Assembly: GCA_964387795.1 (NCBI GenBank)
Contig: CAYLYP010000019.1
Location: 1 to 47,983 of the forward strand
Source: CAYLYP01 sp964387795
GTDB taxonomy: Bacteria; Bacteroidota; Bacteroidia; Bacteroidales; UBA7960
Direction of reading: 5' to 3'
Length of the DNA stretch: 47,983 bases
Shown here: piece after piece, positions 40,239 to 47,891 of the stretch
How the letters are laid out: every line of letters starts with the position of its first letter
Numbering within the stretch: position 1 is the first letter of the stretch
Translations under genes and position numbers: made by a program
The notes under the pieces: model-generated
Databases searched by the model: none
The model's input: the letters and a program-made list of their open reading frames with translations, nothing else
Told to the model about the DNA's origin: nothing

Positions 40239-41129
40239 ATGAATAAAGAATTACCAAAATTTCATGAGACTTTTAATCCGATACTTGATATTTTGAGCGA
40301 TGGAAAAATAATTGCAAGCCGAGAGTTGCTTAACAAAGTCGTTGATAAATATTATAAAGATTTACCACAAGAACTTTTGGACCAAAAAACTAAAAGTGGC
40401 ACACAATTACTTTTTGATAGGATTTCATGGGGTAAATCATATTTAAAGAAAGGTGGCTATGTGCTTTATCCTGAGAGGGGAATGGTTCAGATTACTGATT
40501 TAGGTAAAAACTCAATTAACGGGAAATTGGAACTAAAAGATGTTGAAAGCTCTTCAAACTTCATGGAATTTTACACGGAGGAAACAAATAAAAAAGGTAT
40601 TTCAAATGATACTGAGATTAAAAATTCGACTCCACAAGATTTGATTGATAGTGGTTTTGCAAAAATAGAATCTCAGGTTAAAGCAGAATTACTTGATAGA
40701 TTAAAATCAATCGACCCTTATTTCTTTGAGAAAGTAATCCTTATTTTATTAAAGAGAATGGGATACGGTGATTTTATTGAGACAACTAAATCAGGAGATG
40801 GAGGAGTTGATGGTATAATAAATGAGGATAAACTTGGATTGGATAAAATATATATTCAAGCAAAAAGATTCAATGATAATAAAGTTAGAGAAAAGGAGAT
40901 TAGAAACTTTATTGGAGCAATGAGTGGTGATACAACCAAAGGAGTTTTTGTTACAACTTCAGATTTTGACCAAGGGGCAATTAAGAAGGCTCATGATGCA
41001 CATCATACAATAATTCTGATTAATGGAAAAAAACTTGTTGATTTGATGCATCAATATAATGTCGGTATTCAGATTAAAGAGATATATGAAGTTAAGGAAT
41101 TAGATGAAGATTTCTTTGAAGGAGAATAA
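40239..41129 (+). CDS. mrr: Mrr-type restriction endonuclease
   Basis: 296 residues. An N-terminal Mrr_N winged helix (about 10-95: NPILDILSDGKIIASRELLN, FDRISWGKSYLKKGGYV) precedes a PD-(D/E)xK nuclease domain at 155-280. Catalytic motifs are FFEKVILILLKRMGYGDF (Glu164), GDGGVDG at 186-192 (Asp191) and YIQAKR (Gln207, Lys209). Mrr cleaves DNA carrying foreign methylation (type IV restriction) and thus defends against modified phage or plasmid DNA. It is monocistronic, preceded by the right repeat copy and followed by the ~100-bp repeat A, in line with movement as a cassette. Confidence 0.93.
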   Translation: MNKELPKFHETFNPILDILSDGKIIASRELLNKVVDKYYKDLPQELLDQKTKSGTQLLFDRISWGKSYLKKGGYVLYPERGMVQITDLGKNSINGKLELKDVESSSNFMEFYTEETNKKGISNDTEIKNSTPQDLIDSGFAKIESQVKAELLDRLKSIDPYFFEKVILILLKRMGYGDFIETTKSGDGGVDGIINEDKLGLDKIYIQAKRFNDNKVREKEIRNFIGAMSGDTTKGVFVTTSDFDQGAIKKAHDAHHTIILINGKKLVDLMHQYNVGIQIKEIYEVKELDEDFFEGE

Positions 41130-41157
41130 TCTTCTGCATGCAATAAAATAAATATTA

Positions 41158-41260
41158 CTTCATGTGGCTGTTGTCACGAATAAACATGTTGTGCCAGCTA
41201 ATAAGCGATGGGGAATAATCCCAGCTTGAACTAATCCCGCAGGATAAAGCTATGGGTTTT
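41158..41260. repeat. ~100-bp post-gene repeat, copy A
   Basis: Core GTTGTGCCAGCTAATAAGCG, then GAATAATCC, GAACTAATCCCGCAGGAT and TATGGGTTTT. Matching copies lie at 42950-43048 and 43848-43948. It starts 28 bp after the mrr stop. Confidence 0.75.
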
Positions 41261-41376
41261 TGAGGGGCTTGAGAATGGATATTATGAAATTTGAATTGCA
41301 CAATAATTGCACCAATTGCACCATGAAAAATAATTGACAGATAGAATAAAGCAACAAAACGGCAATATTAATAAGA
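41261..41376. other. Spacer between repeat A and the lipoprotein gene
   Basis: Contains AATTGCACAATAATTGCACC-type short direct repeats (AATTGCAC three times, 41294-41321). No gene seen. Confidence 0.4.
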
Positions 41377-41958
41377 ATGAAAAAACACATACTCATTTTG
41401 ATTATAACAACTCTCCTGATTTCTTGTAATGAAAAAGGAAACCAAAAAAGAATATTGATTTCAAGTGATTTAAACTCAAAGACAGAAACTTTAAATCAGA
41501 CTAAACCAGATTCATTTTCTTCTAAAGAATACGGACAATTAATACTGAATGGAAAAGTAAAGCCAACAGATAATGAAGCAACATACAATTGCTTATTGGA
41601 ATTAATTGCAGAAAATCAAAATGACTTGAATTTTTACTTTAGTGTTTACAGAAAAATATCAGAAAATGCAGATGGTGCTTAAAGCGAAATGCTAAGTGAA
41701 ATAACAAAAACCTTTTTTGAACTTAACCCAGACTTTTGCATTGAAAAACAAAAAAGTTTTGAATCAAAGGAAAAAGACTCATTTTTTGAATACATTGCTT
41801 ATGAGTTTTATGCATCAGGAATTGATTATGAAACAGAAATTAACGAGTATATTGAACGAGCAGAAAAGAAATTAAAAGAAAGAAGCCAGGCTAATCTTGA
41901 CACCTTGAAGAAAATTAAAGGTCAATTGATATTTAAGGTGAAAAGAATGAACGAATAA
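41377..41958 (+). pseudogene. Lipoprotein gene with a single in-frame TAA
   Basis: The frame reads a lipoprotein signal (LLISC, Cys17) and 101 codons to TAA at 41680-41682. The same frame then stays open for 92 more codons, SEMLSEITKTFFELNPDFCI to KVKRMNE. The two halves read as one helical protein of about 193 residues with no known family. Only one base differs from an intact gene, so this is either a recent nonsense mutation, a sequencing error or readthrough. It has no Mrr partner sequence and no ~100-bp repeat behind it. Confidence 0.6.
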
Positions 41959-41961
41959 AAA

Positions 41962-42089
41962 CTTACTGTTGCCAATAGAGTAGCCTCCTTACCTGCCTTG
42001 ACCTTTAAGTAAGCCTCTCACACCAAAGCACGTACGGGTCTCGAATAAGGGCGGTTAAAAGATGTGGGAAAAGGATATGTGCTTTGGTG
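41962..42089 (-). ncRNA. Possible group II intron 3' end remnant
   Basis: On the minus strand the DNA reads ACCGCCCTTATTCGAGACCC, GTACGTGCTTTGGTGTGAGA and further on GGTAAGGAGGCTACTC. This resembles what I recall of the domain V/VI end of bacterial group II introns (CGAGACCCGTACGTACGGTG-GTGTGAGAGG). CACCAAAGCAC (42021-42031) is complementary to GTGCTTTGGTG (42079-42089), so the region can also form a separate hairpin. No reverse transcriptase is present. Confidence 0.3.
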
Positions 42090-42180
42090 AAGATGGATGG
42101 ATGTGTTTCGGATGGGTAATTGTATTTTAAAGTTCGGAAGAGAAGGGGCTGGTTTCAGGAAAAGTTTCCCTTTGGTAATT

Positions 42181-42250
42181 AAAACATTATTATTTTTCGC
42201 TTTTTTGATATTTTTGTGATGGGAAAAGAGGGAATAAAATAACTAAGGTT
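42181..42250 (+). repeat. Tail of the ~290-bp repeat, third copy
   Basis: AAAACATTAT...CGCTTTTTTGATATTTTTGTG...GGGAATAAAATAACTAAGGTT matches the tails at 37404-37487 and 40112-40186. It lies 60 bp before mntA. Confidence 0.65.
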
Positions 42251-42273
42251 GGCGTGAATTGTAAAAGAAAGAC

Positions 42274-42306
42274 TTTGTCATCTTAATCAAAATTTGAGTA
42301 TATTTG
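42274..42306 (+). promoter_or_regulatory. Candidate mntA-hepT promoter
   Basis: TTTG at 42274-42277 and TATATTTG at 42299-42306 match -33/-7 consensus with 21-bp spacing. The mntA ATG at 42311 is only 5 bp past the -7 box, so the transcript may be leaderless. Confidence 0.5.
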
Positions 42307-42310
42307 TATT

Positions 42311-42601
42311 ATGTCGAGTGCTGAGATAAATAATATTATCCTTGAGTCGTTAAGACAGTATAATCCTTTGTTTATTGGCTTGTTCGGGTCTTATGCCAGG
42401 AACGAACAGACAGCCAATAGCGATATTGATATTCTTGTGTCCTTTTCCAATGGAATTTCTTTACTTGGACTTATTCGATTAGAAGACGAGTTATCAATAA
42501 GGCTTGGACGCAAAGTGGATCTGATTACAGCAGGATCAATTAAAAATAAGCGCATAAAAGACAATATTTCAAATGACCTTCAAATAATCTTTCAGGCATG
42601 A
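42311..42601 (+). CDS. mntA: MNT-type nucleotidyltransferase antitoxin
   Basis: 96 residues, minimal nucleotidyltransferase fold. LFGSYARN carries Gly26-Ser27, and the metal-binding Asp38 and Asp40 are in NSDIDIL. A third acidic residue lies at VDLIT near 69. In MntA/HepT systems the MNT protein neutralises the HEPN ribonuclease by adding AMP to it. It overlaps hepT by 4 bp (ATGA). Length is typical. Confidence 0.92.
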   Translation: MSSAEINNIILESLRQYNPLFIGLFGSYARNEQTANSDIDILVSFSNGISLLGLIRLEDELSIRLGRKVDLITAGSIKNKRIKDNISNDLQIIFQA

Positions 42602-42927
42602 AAGACAATTTGGCAATCGTAGAACATATTTTGCTTTGCATTAGAAAAATCCAGGATTATACAAAAGAGATGACTCCTAACAACTTCAATGATAATGAAC
42701 TTGTTCAGGATGCGGTTATTCGAAACATTGAAATTATTGGAGAGGCATCAAAGAAAATCTCAAAGGATTTAAAAGCACAATATCCGGAAGTTCCATGGAA
42801 AGAGATATCTGGAATGAGGGATAAGCTCATACATGATTATTTTGGGGTTGACATTGATGTTGTATGGAAAACAGTGAAGGAAGATATACCCTACTTAAAA
42901 TCGCTAATCGAAAATATTAACAAATAA
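42598..42927 (+). CDS. hepT: HEPN ribonuclease toxin (HepT)
   Basis: 109 residues, DUF86-type HEPN helical bundle. The RNase motif RX4HXY is exact: Arg74-DKLI-His79-D-Tyr81. The N-terminal helices (AIVEHILLCIRKIQ and AVIRNIEIIGEASKKI) form the dimer interface. The Tyr in HDY is the AMPylation target of MntA in characterised pairs. Encoded with mntA by overlapping reading frames; probably a toxin-antitoxin or anti-phage abortive infection module. Confidence 0.92.
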   Translation: MKDNLAIVEHILLCIRKIQDYTKEMTPNNFNDNELVQDAVIRNIEIIGEASKKISKDLKAQYPEVPWKEISGMRDKLIHDYFGVDIDVVWKTVKEDIPYLKSLIENINK

Positions 42928-42949
42928 ACAGACATTCAAATAAACAGGG

Positions 42950-43048
42950 CTTCACTGGTTGACATGACCCAGCATGTTGAGCCAGCTAATTAGCAATATC
43001 GAATAAGCCCAAGATGAACTAATCCCGCAGGATGGCATTATGGGTTTA
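42950..43048. repeat. ~100-bp post-gene repeat, copy B
   Basis: Core GTTGAGCCAGCTAATTAGC, then GAATAAGCCC, GATGAACTAATCCCGCAGGA and TATGGGTTT. Starts 22 bp after the hepT stop. Confidence 0.75.
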
Positions 43049-43235
43049 AAATAAATAGTTCATGTTTCGGGAAAAATAATACAGCATAGTCAATCCTTTT
43101 GATTATCTATAAAATTGCTATATTCGATTAAAGTAATCCTCCCCAAAAGCTTGAATTAGCCGCAATCTGTATATGGCTTTGCTTAGCTTTGTTGGAGGGT
43201 AAAGGTTTAGGTGTTATTCAAAAAATAGGATAGGC
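43049..43235. other. Spacer before parDE
   Basis: No gene seen. Confidence 0.4.
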
Positions 43236-43266
43236 TTGAATGTTTTACCAAAATTTGGTAACTTTG
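43236..43266 (+). promoter_or_regulatory. parDE promoter with overlapping operator palindrome
   Basis: TTG at 43236-43238 and TAACTTTG at 43259-43266 form -33/-7 elements 20 bp apart. The perfect palindrome TACCAAA-A-TTTGGTA (43246-43260) sits inside the spacer and touches the -7 box, as expected for ParD ribbon-helix-helix autorepression. Confidence 0.7.
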
Positions 43267-43282
43267 TATAAAACTATTCATC

Positions 43283-43537
43283 ATGAAAAATACATCAATA
43301 TCTTTAGGGGATTATTTTGACCAATTTGTTCAAGCCCAGGTTAATGCAGGCCGATATAAAAATGTGAGTGAAGTAATACGGGCAGGACTCCGATTATTGG
43401 AAAATGAAGAAAACAAGGTTATAGCCCTGCGAAATGCCATCCAGGAAGGGATTGATAGTGGAATAGCAGATGATTTTGACCCAATGAAAAATTTAGAACA
43501 ATTAAAAGCAAAAAGAAGCAGGAATGGCAAATTATAA
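43283..43537 (+). CDS. parD: ParD-type ribbon-helix-helix antitoxin
   Basis: 84 residues. The N-terminal SISLGDYFDQFVQAQVNAGR and YKNVSEVIRAGLRLLENEEN make the ribbon-helix-helix DNA-binding fold. The C-terminal DDFDPMKNLEQLKAKRS is the acidic-basic toxin-binding tail. It shares 14 bp with parE. Antitoxin and autorepressor acting on the palindrome upstream. Confidence 0.9.
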   Translation: MKNTSISLGDYFDQFVQAQVNAGRYKNVSEVIRAGLRLLENEENKVIALRNAIQEGIDSGIADDFDPMKNLEQLKAKRSRNGKL

Positions 43538-43841
43538 ATTGACAAATAAAGCTGTTCAAGATATAAATAAAATTTGGGAATATACTGCTGATAATTGGTC
43601 GGAACATCAAGCTGACAAATATTATAATATGCTACTTGATAGTTGTCAAGACATTGCAAACAATCCTGAATTAGGAAGGAATTATGATGGGGTAGCTTCA
43701 GATTTGTTTGGATTAAAAACAAACAGACATTTGATCTTTTACAGGAAATCACTTGATAAGCCTATAGAAATAACAAGAATATTGCATGAACGAATGGATT
43801 TAAAGAATAGATTAACAGAATATAAAGACTTCACCCAATAA
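43524..43841 (+). CDS. parE: ParE/RelE-superfamily toxin
   Basis: 105 residues, ParE-type fold: KLTNKAVQDINKIWEYTADN, KYYNMLLDSCQDIANNPELG, NRHLIFYR and ITRILHERMD. In ParE proteins this fold inhibits DNA gyrase; related RelE proteins cleave mRNA, and the C-terminus here (MDLKNRL) fits ParE better. The start overlaps parD by 14 bp, so the pair is translationally coupled. It is followed by repeat C. Confidence 0.9.
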   Translation: MANYKLTNKAVQDINKIWEYTADNWSEHQADKYYNMLLDSCQDIANNPELGRNYDGVASDLFGLKTNRHLIFYRKSLDKPIEITRILHERMDLKNRLTEYKDFTQ

Positions 43842-43847
43842 TAATGG

Positions 43848-43948
43848 CTTTATATGGTTGGCACGCCCCGGTATGTTGCACCAGCTAATGAACGATAGCG
43901 AATAATCCAGGGTTAAACTACTATCTGTAAGTTTGTATAATGGGTTTT
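43848..43948. repeat. ~100-bp post-gene repeat, copy C
   Basis: Core GTTGCACCAGCTAATGAACG, then GAATAATCCAG, AAACTACT and ATAATGGGTTTT. More diverged than A and B in the last third. Starts 7 bp after the parE stop. Confidence 0.7.
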
Positions 43949-44088
43949 AATGGACATAATTGAATATTATATTTCAATTCGCTAAATCGATATTTCGCTA
44001 ATTATTCAACTAGGTATCCAATATGGGATTATAATCGTATATTTTAATTGTTATATGGAATATTTCTAAATTATTGAAAATAAATGTA

Positions 44089-44123
44089 TTTGTTTAATAG
44101 TGTTAATTAATTTGGTAAATTTG
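44089..44123 (+). promoter_or_regulatory. Candidate promoter of the cytochrome bd operon
   Basis: TTTG at 44089-44092 and TAAATTTG at 44116-44123 match -33/-7 elements with a 23-bp spacing, slightly longer than usual. It would place the start near 44130, between a GTG-like upstream frame and the ATG at 44158. Confidence 0.4.
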
Positions 44124-44157
44124 GATGGTATCAGGACGTTTTAGATTGACAAATAAA

Positions 44158-44376
44158 ATGAAGAAAACGATTGGATTTATTAAGGAGACCATTATTGTTC
44201 AATTGAGAAATTCAAGGCTTGCAAAGATTTTACTATTAATCGTTTTTTTGAAATTCCTGATATTTTATGGTTTTCTAAAAGGCTTTTTGTATCCCCGGTA
44301 TTTGAAACCAAAATATGAAAGCGAGCAACAAAGGAGCGAACAGGTAATAGAACATATCACACAATCAGGTAAATAA
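44158..44376 (+). CDS. DUF4492 small membrane protein upstream of cydA
   Basis: 72 residues from ATG 44158; the longer frame from 44125 would start at the predicted transcription start, so it is rejected. One membrane helix (ILLLIVFLKFLIFYGFLKGF), then FLYPRYLKPKYESEQQRSEQ. DUF4492 genes commonly precede cydAB in Bacteroidota and campylobacterota, so a role in assembly or stability of the bd oxidase is likely. Seven bp before cydA, same operon. Confidence 0.82.
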   Translation: MKKTIGFIKETIIVQLRNSRLAKILLLIVFLKFLIFYGFLKGFLYPRYLKPKYESEQQRSEQVIEHITQSGK

Positions 44377-44383
44377 TTACATC

Positions 44384-45937
44384 ATGATTGAACAAATAGA
44401 CCTTTCATTAATTAACTGGTCGAGAGGACAATTTGCCCTTACGGCTTTTTATCATTGGTTGTTTATCCCCCTGACTATTGGGATGACATACATCATTGCC
44501 TTTGCAGAAACAATATATGTGAAAACAGGCAATGAAGAATGGAAACGTATTACAAAATTCTGGGGAAAGCTCTTTGGGATTAACTTCGCTATTGGTGTTG
44601 GCACAGGCATTATCATGGGCCTTGAATTTGGTACCAACTGGAGCAATTATTCATGGATTTCGGGGGATATTTTTGGGGCACCACTTGCCGCAGAAGGGAT
44701 TTTGGCATTTTTCCTTGAATCTACGTTTATTGCAGTGATGTTTTTTGGGTGGGGAAAAGTGAGCAAAAAGTTCCATCTGATGAGCACCTATCTTGTTGCT
44801 TTTGGGGCAAGCCTTTCGTCATTGTGGATATTGACAGCCAATGCATGGATGAACTATCCGGTGGGCATGGTATTTAATCCGGATACTGCCCGTCATGAGA
44901 TGGTTGACTTTTGGGCAATAATCCTTTCACCTTATGCAATAAATAAGTTTTTACATACAATAGGTTCGGCCTTTGTGATATCTTCCTTTTTTGTGCTTGC
45001 AATTAGCTCGTGGTACTTGTTAAAAAAGAAGGAAACCATACTTGCCAAACGAAGCATTATCATAGCATCATGCTTTGGTTTGATTTCAAGTATGTTTATA
45101 GCTTTAACAGGAGATGGCTCTGCATATTGGGTTGCACATAAACAACCTGCAAAGCTTGCAGCAATGGAAGGGCTTTATGATGGCAGGGAAGGGGCCGGGC
45201 TTGTTGCCGTTGGTGTTCTGAATCCCAATAAGAGGATTGGCGATACACTTGATGCTTTTGTCATGAAGATTGAAATACCCAAAATGCTTTCTATTTTAGG
45301 TTTCAGGAAAATTGACGGATTTGTTCCCGGGATTAACGATGTTGTTTACGGCAACCCTGAAAGGGAAATGCTTTCAACTACTGAAAAGATACAAAGAGGG
45401 CGTTTGGCGCTGGATGCCCTGTCGGGTTATAAGGAAGCAAAAAAAGCAGGAGACACTGAAGGTGAAGAATCTTGTCTCACTGTGTTTAATGAAAACTATA
45501 CCTATATGGGCTATGGGCACCTGAATGACCCAGAGAGTGTAATCCCCAATGTCCCGTTTATCTTTTACAGTTTTCATATTATGGTAATGCTTGGATTTGC
45601 ATTTATCGCCCTCTTTGGGCTGGTTCTGTTCCTGGTGTTGAAGGATAAGCTTGAAAAACAAAAATGGCTGCTGCATTTGTCAATATGGTCGTTTCCGCTG
45701 GCATTCCTTGCATCAATGGCTGGCTGGATCGTGGCAGAGGTTGGCAGGCAGCCCTGGACTATTGAAGGCCTGCTTCCAACAATGATATCTGCATCGAGTT
45801 TAAACAGCAATGCAGTGATTTTTACATTTTGGATGTTTACAGTATTGCTAACGATATTGGTAATTGCAGAAGTGAAAATTATGCTTAGGGCAATAAAAAA
45901 TGGCCCGTCAGCCACGAAAGGAGGGGATCATGTTTGA
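44384..45937 (+). CDS. cydA: Cytochrome bd quinol oxidase subunit I
   Basis: 517 residues and about nine membrane helices. His24 in FYHWLFIPLTIG and the His in KFLHTIGSAFVISSF are haem ligands, and the loop LTGDGSAYWVAHKQPAKLAAMEG (conserved Lys and Glu) is the quinol-binding Q-loop start. GRQPWTIEGLLPT near 452 is the family signature. The Q-loop is of the short type. It reduces O2 to water with menaquinol, without proton pumping, typically under low oxygen. It overlaps cydB by 8 bp. Confidence 0.97.
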   Translation: MIEQIDLSLINWSRGQFALTAFYHWLFIPLTIGMTYIIAFAETIYVKTGNEEWKRITKFWGKLFGINFAIGVGTGIIMGLEFGTNWSNYSWISGDIFGAPLAAEGILAFFLESTFIAVMFFGWGKVSKKFHLMSTYLVAFGASLSSLWILTANAWMNYPVGMVFNPDTARHEMVDFWAIILSPYAINKFLHTIGSAFVISSFFVLAISSWYLLKKKETILAKRSIIIASCFGLISSMFIALTGDGSAYWVAHKQPAKLAAMEGLYDGREGAGLVAVGVLNPNKRIGDTLDAFVMKIEIPKMLSILGFRKIDGFVPGINDVVYGNPEREMLSTTEKIQRGRLALDALSGYKEAKKAGDTEGEESCLTVFNENYTYMGYGHLNDPESVIPNVPFIFYSFHIMVMLGFAFIALFGLVLFLVLKDKLEKQKWLLHLSIWSFPLAFLASMAGWIVAEVGRQPWTIEGLLPTMISASSLNSNAVIFTFWMFTVLLTILVIAEVKIMLRAIKNGPSATKGGDHV

Positions 45938-47060
45938 AACACTATCACATCAAACTTTACAGGAATACTGGTGGCTGATCATGTCACTGGTTGGGGCAGC
46001 TTTGGTATTTCTGCTTTTTGTCCAGGGCGGACAAACGCTTATTGGCGCAATTGGAAAGGATGATATAGGAAAAACACTGGTCATTAATTCATTGGGACGG
46101 AAATGGGAGTTTACATTTACAACGCTTGTAGTGTTTGCTGCAGGTATGTTTGCCTCCTTTCCCAAGTTTTACTCAACCACCTTTGGCGGAGCTTACTATC
46201 TTTGGATGCTGTTCCTTATAAGTTTTGTTGTTCAGGCTATTTCTTATGAATACAGGAGAAAACCCGGGAACCTTTTAGGACAGAAGACATTTGAAGGATT
46301 TTTATACTTCAATGGGTTTGTAGCACTTATCATATTGGGGAGCATCGTTGGAACATTCTTTACAGGCAGTATGTTTTATGTAAATGAATATAACCTTTCA
46401 TCCTGGCAACATCCATTACACGGTTTTGAAATATTGTTTAATATTGACAATCTTGCATTGGGCTTTGCAGTGTTGTTCCTTGCAAGGATAATGGGTGCAA
46501 TGTACCTGTTTAATAATATTGATGATGCTGAAATTCGCAACAGGGCAAGGAGACAAATAGAGCTGAATGCAATCCCTTTCCTTGTTTTCTTTTTGTTCTT
46601 TTTAGTCAGGGTGCTTCTTATGGATGGCTTTGCTTATGACCCGAATACATTGATTGTAACCAAAGAGCCCAATAAATACCTGAACAACTTTTTACAGATG
46701 CCGGTGGTGCTTGCATTGTTTTTAATCGGGCTTGTCCTGGTGCTTATTGGCTTGTTTTTGGCTATTTGGAAGAAAAATATAAAAGCTGTCTGGTTTTCAG
46801 GGCCGGGCACAATACTTACTGTCCTAAGCCTGTTCCTGATATTGGGATATAACAATAGTTGTTTTTATCCATCAAACTTTGATATTCAAAGTTCACTCAC
46901 CATCCGTAATGCTTCTTCAAGCCATTATACCCTTTCATCAATGGGTTATATATCACTGTTTGTACCGGTGGTGATTGCTTATATTGTTCTTGCATGGCGT
47001 GCCATCGACAGGAAGAAGATAAAAAAAGATGCACTCAATGATGAGCCTCATTTGTATTAA
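45930..47060 (+). CDS. cydB: Cytochrome bd quinol oxidase subunit II
   Basis: About 376 residues from ATG 45930, chosen because AAGGAGG lies 7-13 bp upstream; an in-frame upstream ATG at 45900 is inside cydA. Eight or nine membrane helices: TLQEYWWLIMSLVGAALVFL, FASFPKFYST-like loop, NGFVALIILGSIVGTFF, then MPVVLALFLIGLVLVLIGLF. Companion of CydA that stabilises haem binding. Followed after 17 bp by a 38-codon membrane-peptide frame. Confidence 0.95.
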   Translation: MFETLSHQTLQEYWWLIMSLVGAALVFLLFVQGGQTLIGAIGKDDIGKTLVINSLGRKWEFTFTTLVVFAAGMFASFPKFYSTTFGGAYYLWMLFLISFVVQAISYEYRRKPGNLLGQKTFEGFLYFNGFVALIILGSIVGTFFTGSMFYVNEYNLSSWQHPLHGFEILFNIDNLALGFAVLFLARIMGAMYLFNNIDDAEIRNRARRQIELNAIPFLVFFLFFLVRVLLMDGFAYDPNTLIVTKEPNKYLNNFLQMPVVLALFLIGLVLVLIGLFLAIWKKNIKAVWFSGPGTILTVLSLFLILGYNNSCFYPSNFDIQSSLTIRNASSSHYTLSSMGYISLFVPVVIAYIVLAWRAIDRKKIKKDALNDEPHLY

Positions 47061-47077
47061 TTTGTAAAGAAAGAGTT

Positions 47078-47194
47078 ATGGAATACATTTCTTCGATACT
47101 ATGGATTCTATCCTGGCCAGTTGTTATTGTTGCCAGCTATCAGTTGATTAAATTTTTCCTGAAAGTCTTTGATAATAAGATTGGGAAACCTTGA
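47078..47194 (+). CDS. Putative CydX-like small subunit
   Basis: 38 residues, starting 18 bp after cydB with AAAGA as a weak ribosome site. SSILWILSWPVVIVASYQLI is a membrane helix; KFFLKVFDNKIGKP is a basic tail. Position and shape match CydX/CydS-type third subunits of bd oxidases, but no sequence signature is certain. Confidence 0.55.
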   Translation: MEYISSILWILSWPVVIVASYQLIKFFLKVFDNKIGKP

Positions 47195-47333
47195 TGAAGG
47201 GAGAGAATACTGTAAAAAGTTTAGCAAATGAATGGTTTTATCATGCATGACCAGCGGTATTTTTTATCGGTTTGGATTTGTTTGAATTGACGGTATCCAA
47301 CATAATGGATTTGCTGATTATATTTTATGAAAT

Positions 47334-47363
47334 AAAAAAGCCCCCCGATTAAAGTCGAGAGGC
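47334..47363 (-). terminator. Terminator of the SpoIIAA-like gene
   Basis: On the minus strand GCCTCTCGA-CTTTAA-TCGGGGGGC forms a 9-bp stem with two G-U pairs, followed by TTTTTTATTTC. It lies 120 bp past the stop codon at 47484. Confidence 0.7.
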
Positions 47364-47483
47364 GAACTTAAATGTTTTTAATTCCAATTATGTATTCCAA
47401 ACAGGATGTTTCTCAAAAGATATTGTAGCTGAATGGGATGGTTTGATTTTCAAAGTAAGTATGAACTATGCCTTTTGATGGTC

Positions 47484-47891
47484 TTAATGCTTTTCCATTA
47501 TCCATTTCAGGGCATCTTCTACATTCTGGAAATAGGCATTGACAACCAGTTGAGACTTGTCCAGCTTTTTCACAAAACTATCCACAGAAAACTTTGAAAA
47601 GATGTCTGCCGGAACAATAATGGCATGTAACATTTGACCATGCTCTTTTGCATGTAAGGTGCAACGATTGACCCCATGTTCTTGTCCTTGTGGACTCAGT
47701 CCTTTATGCAGCCGTGTATCTAATATGAGATTTTTAGCACCTTTCTTAACCATTAATTTCAATACTTCTTCGAGCAATTCGGAAAAAAGTTCGAAAGTGG
47801 TATACCCATTCCATGATTCTAAAATACAGCTTGCTTCAGGGTAGTAGGTTAGAATTAAGCTTTCATGCTTAAAAATTACTTCAGATTTCAT
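47484..47891 (-). CDS. SpoIIAA-like (STAS-fold) protein
   Basis: 135 residues. Beta-strand/helix pattern with KNLILDTRLHKGLSPQGQEH near 54-73 and VVNAYFQNVEDALKWIMEKH at the end. This resembles the SpoIIAA-like family common in Bacteroidota, small cytoplasmic proteins of unclear role. No partner kinase or sigma-factor gene is near. Convergent with the cyd operon. Confidence 0.6.
   Translation of the reverse strand: MKSEVIFKHESLILTYYPEASCILESWNGYTTFELFSELLEEVLKLMVKKGAKNLILDTRLHKGLSPQGQEHGVNRCTLHAKEHGQMLHAIIVPADIFSKFSVDSFVKKLDKSQLVVNAYFQNVEDALKWIMEKH

Noticed and set aside
41158..43948. Integron attC sites
   Set aside because: The repeat lacks RYYYAAC/GTTRRRY in the correct order and a long imperfect palindrome; no integrase in the window.
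45900..45929. ATG 45900 as the cydB start
   Set aside because: It lies in cydA, while ATG 45930 has AAGGAGG directly upstream.
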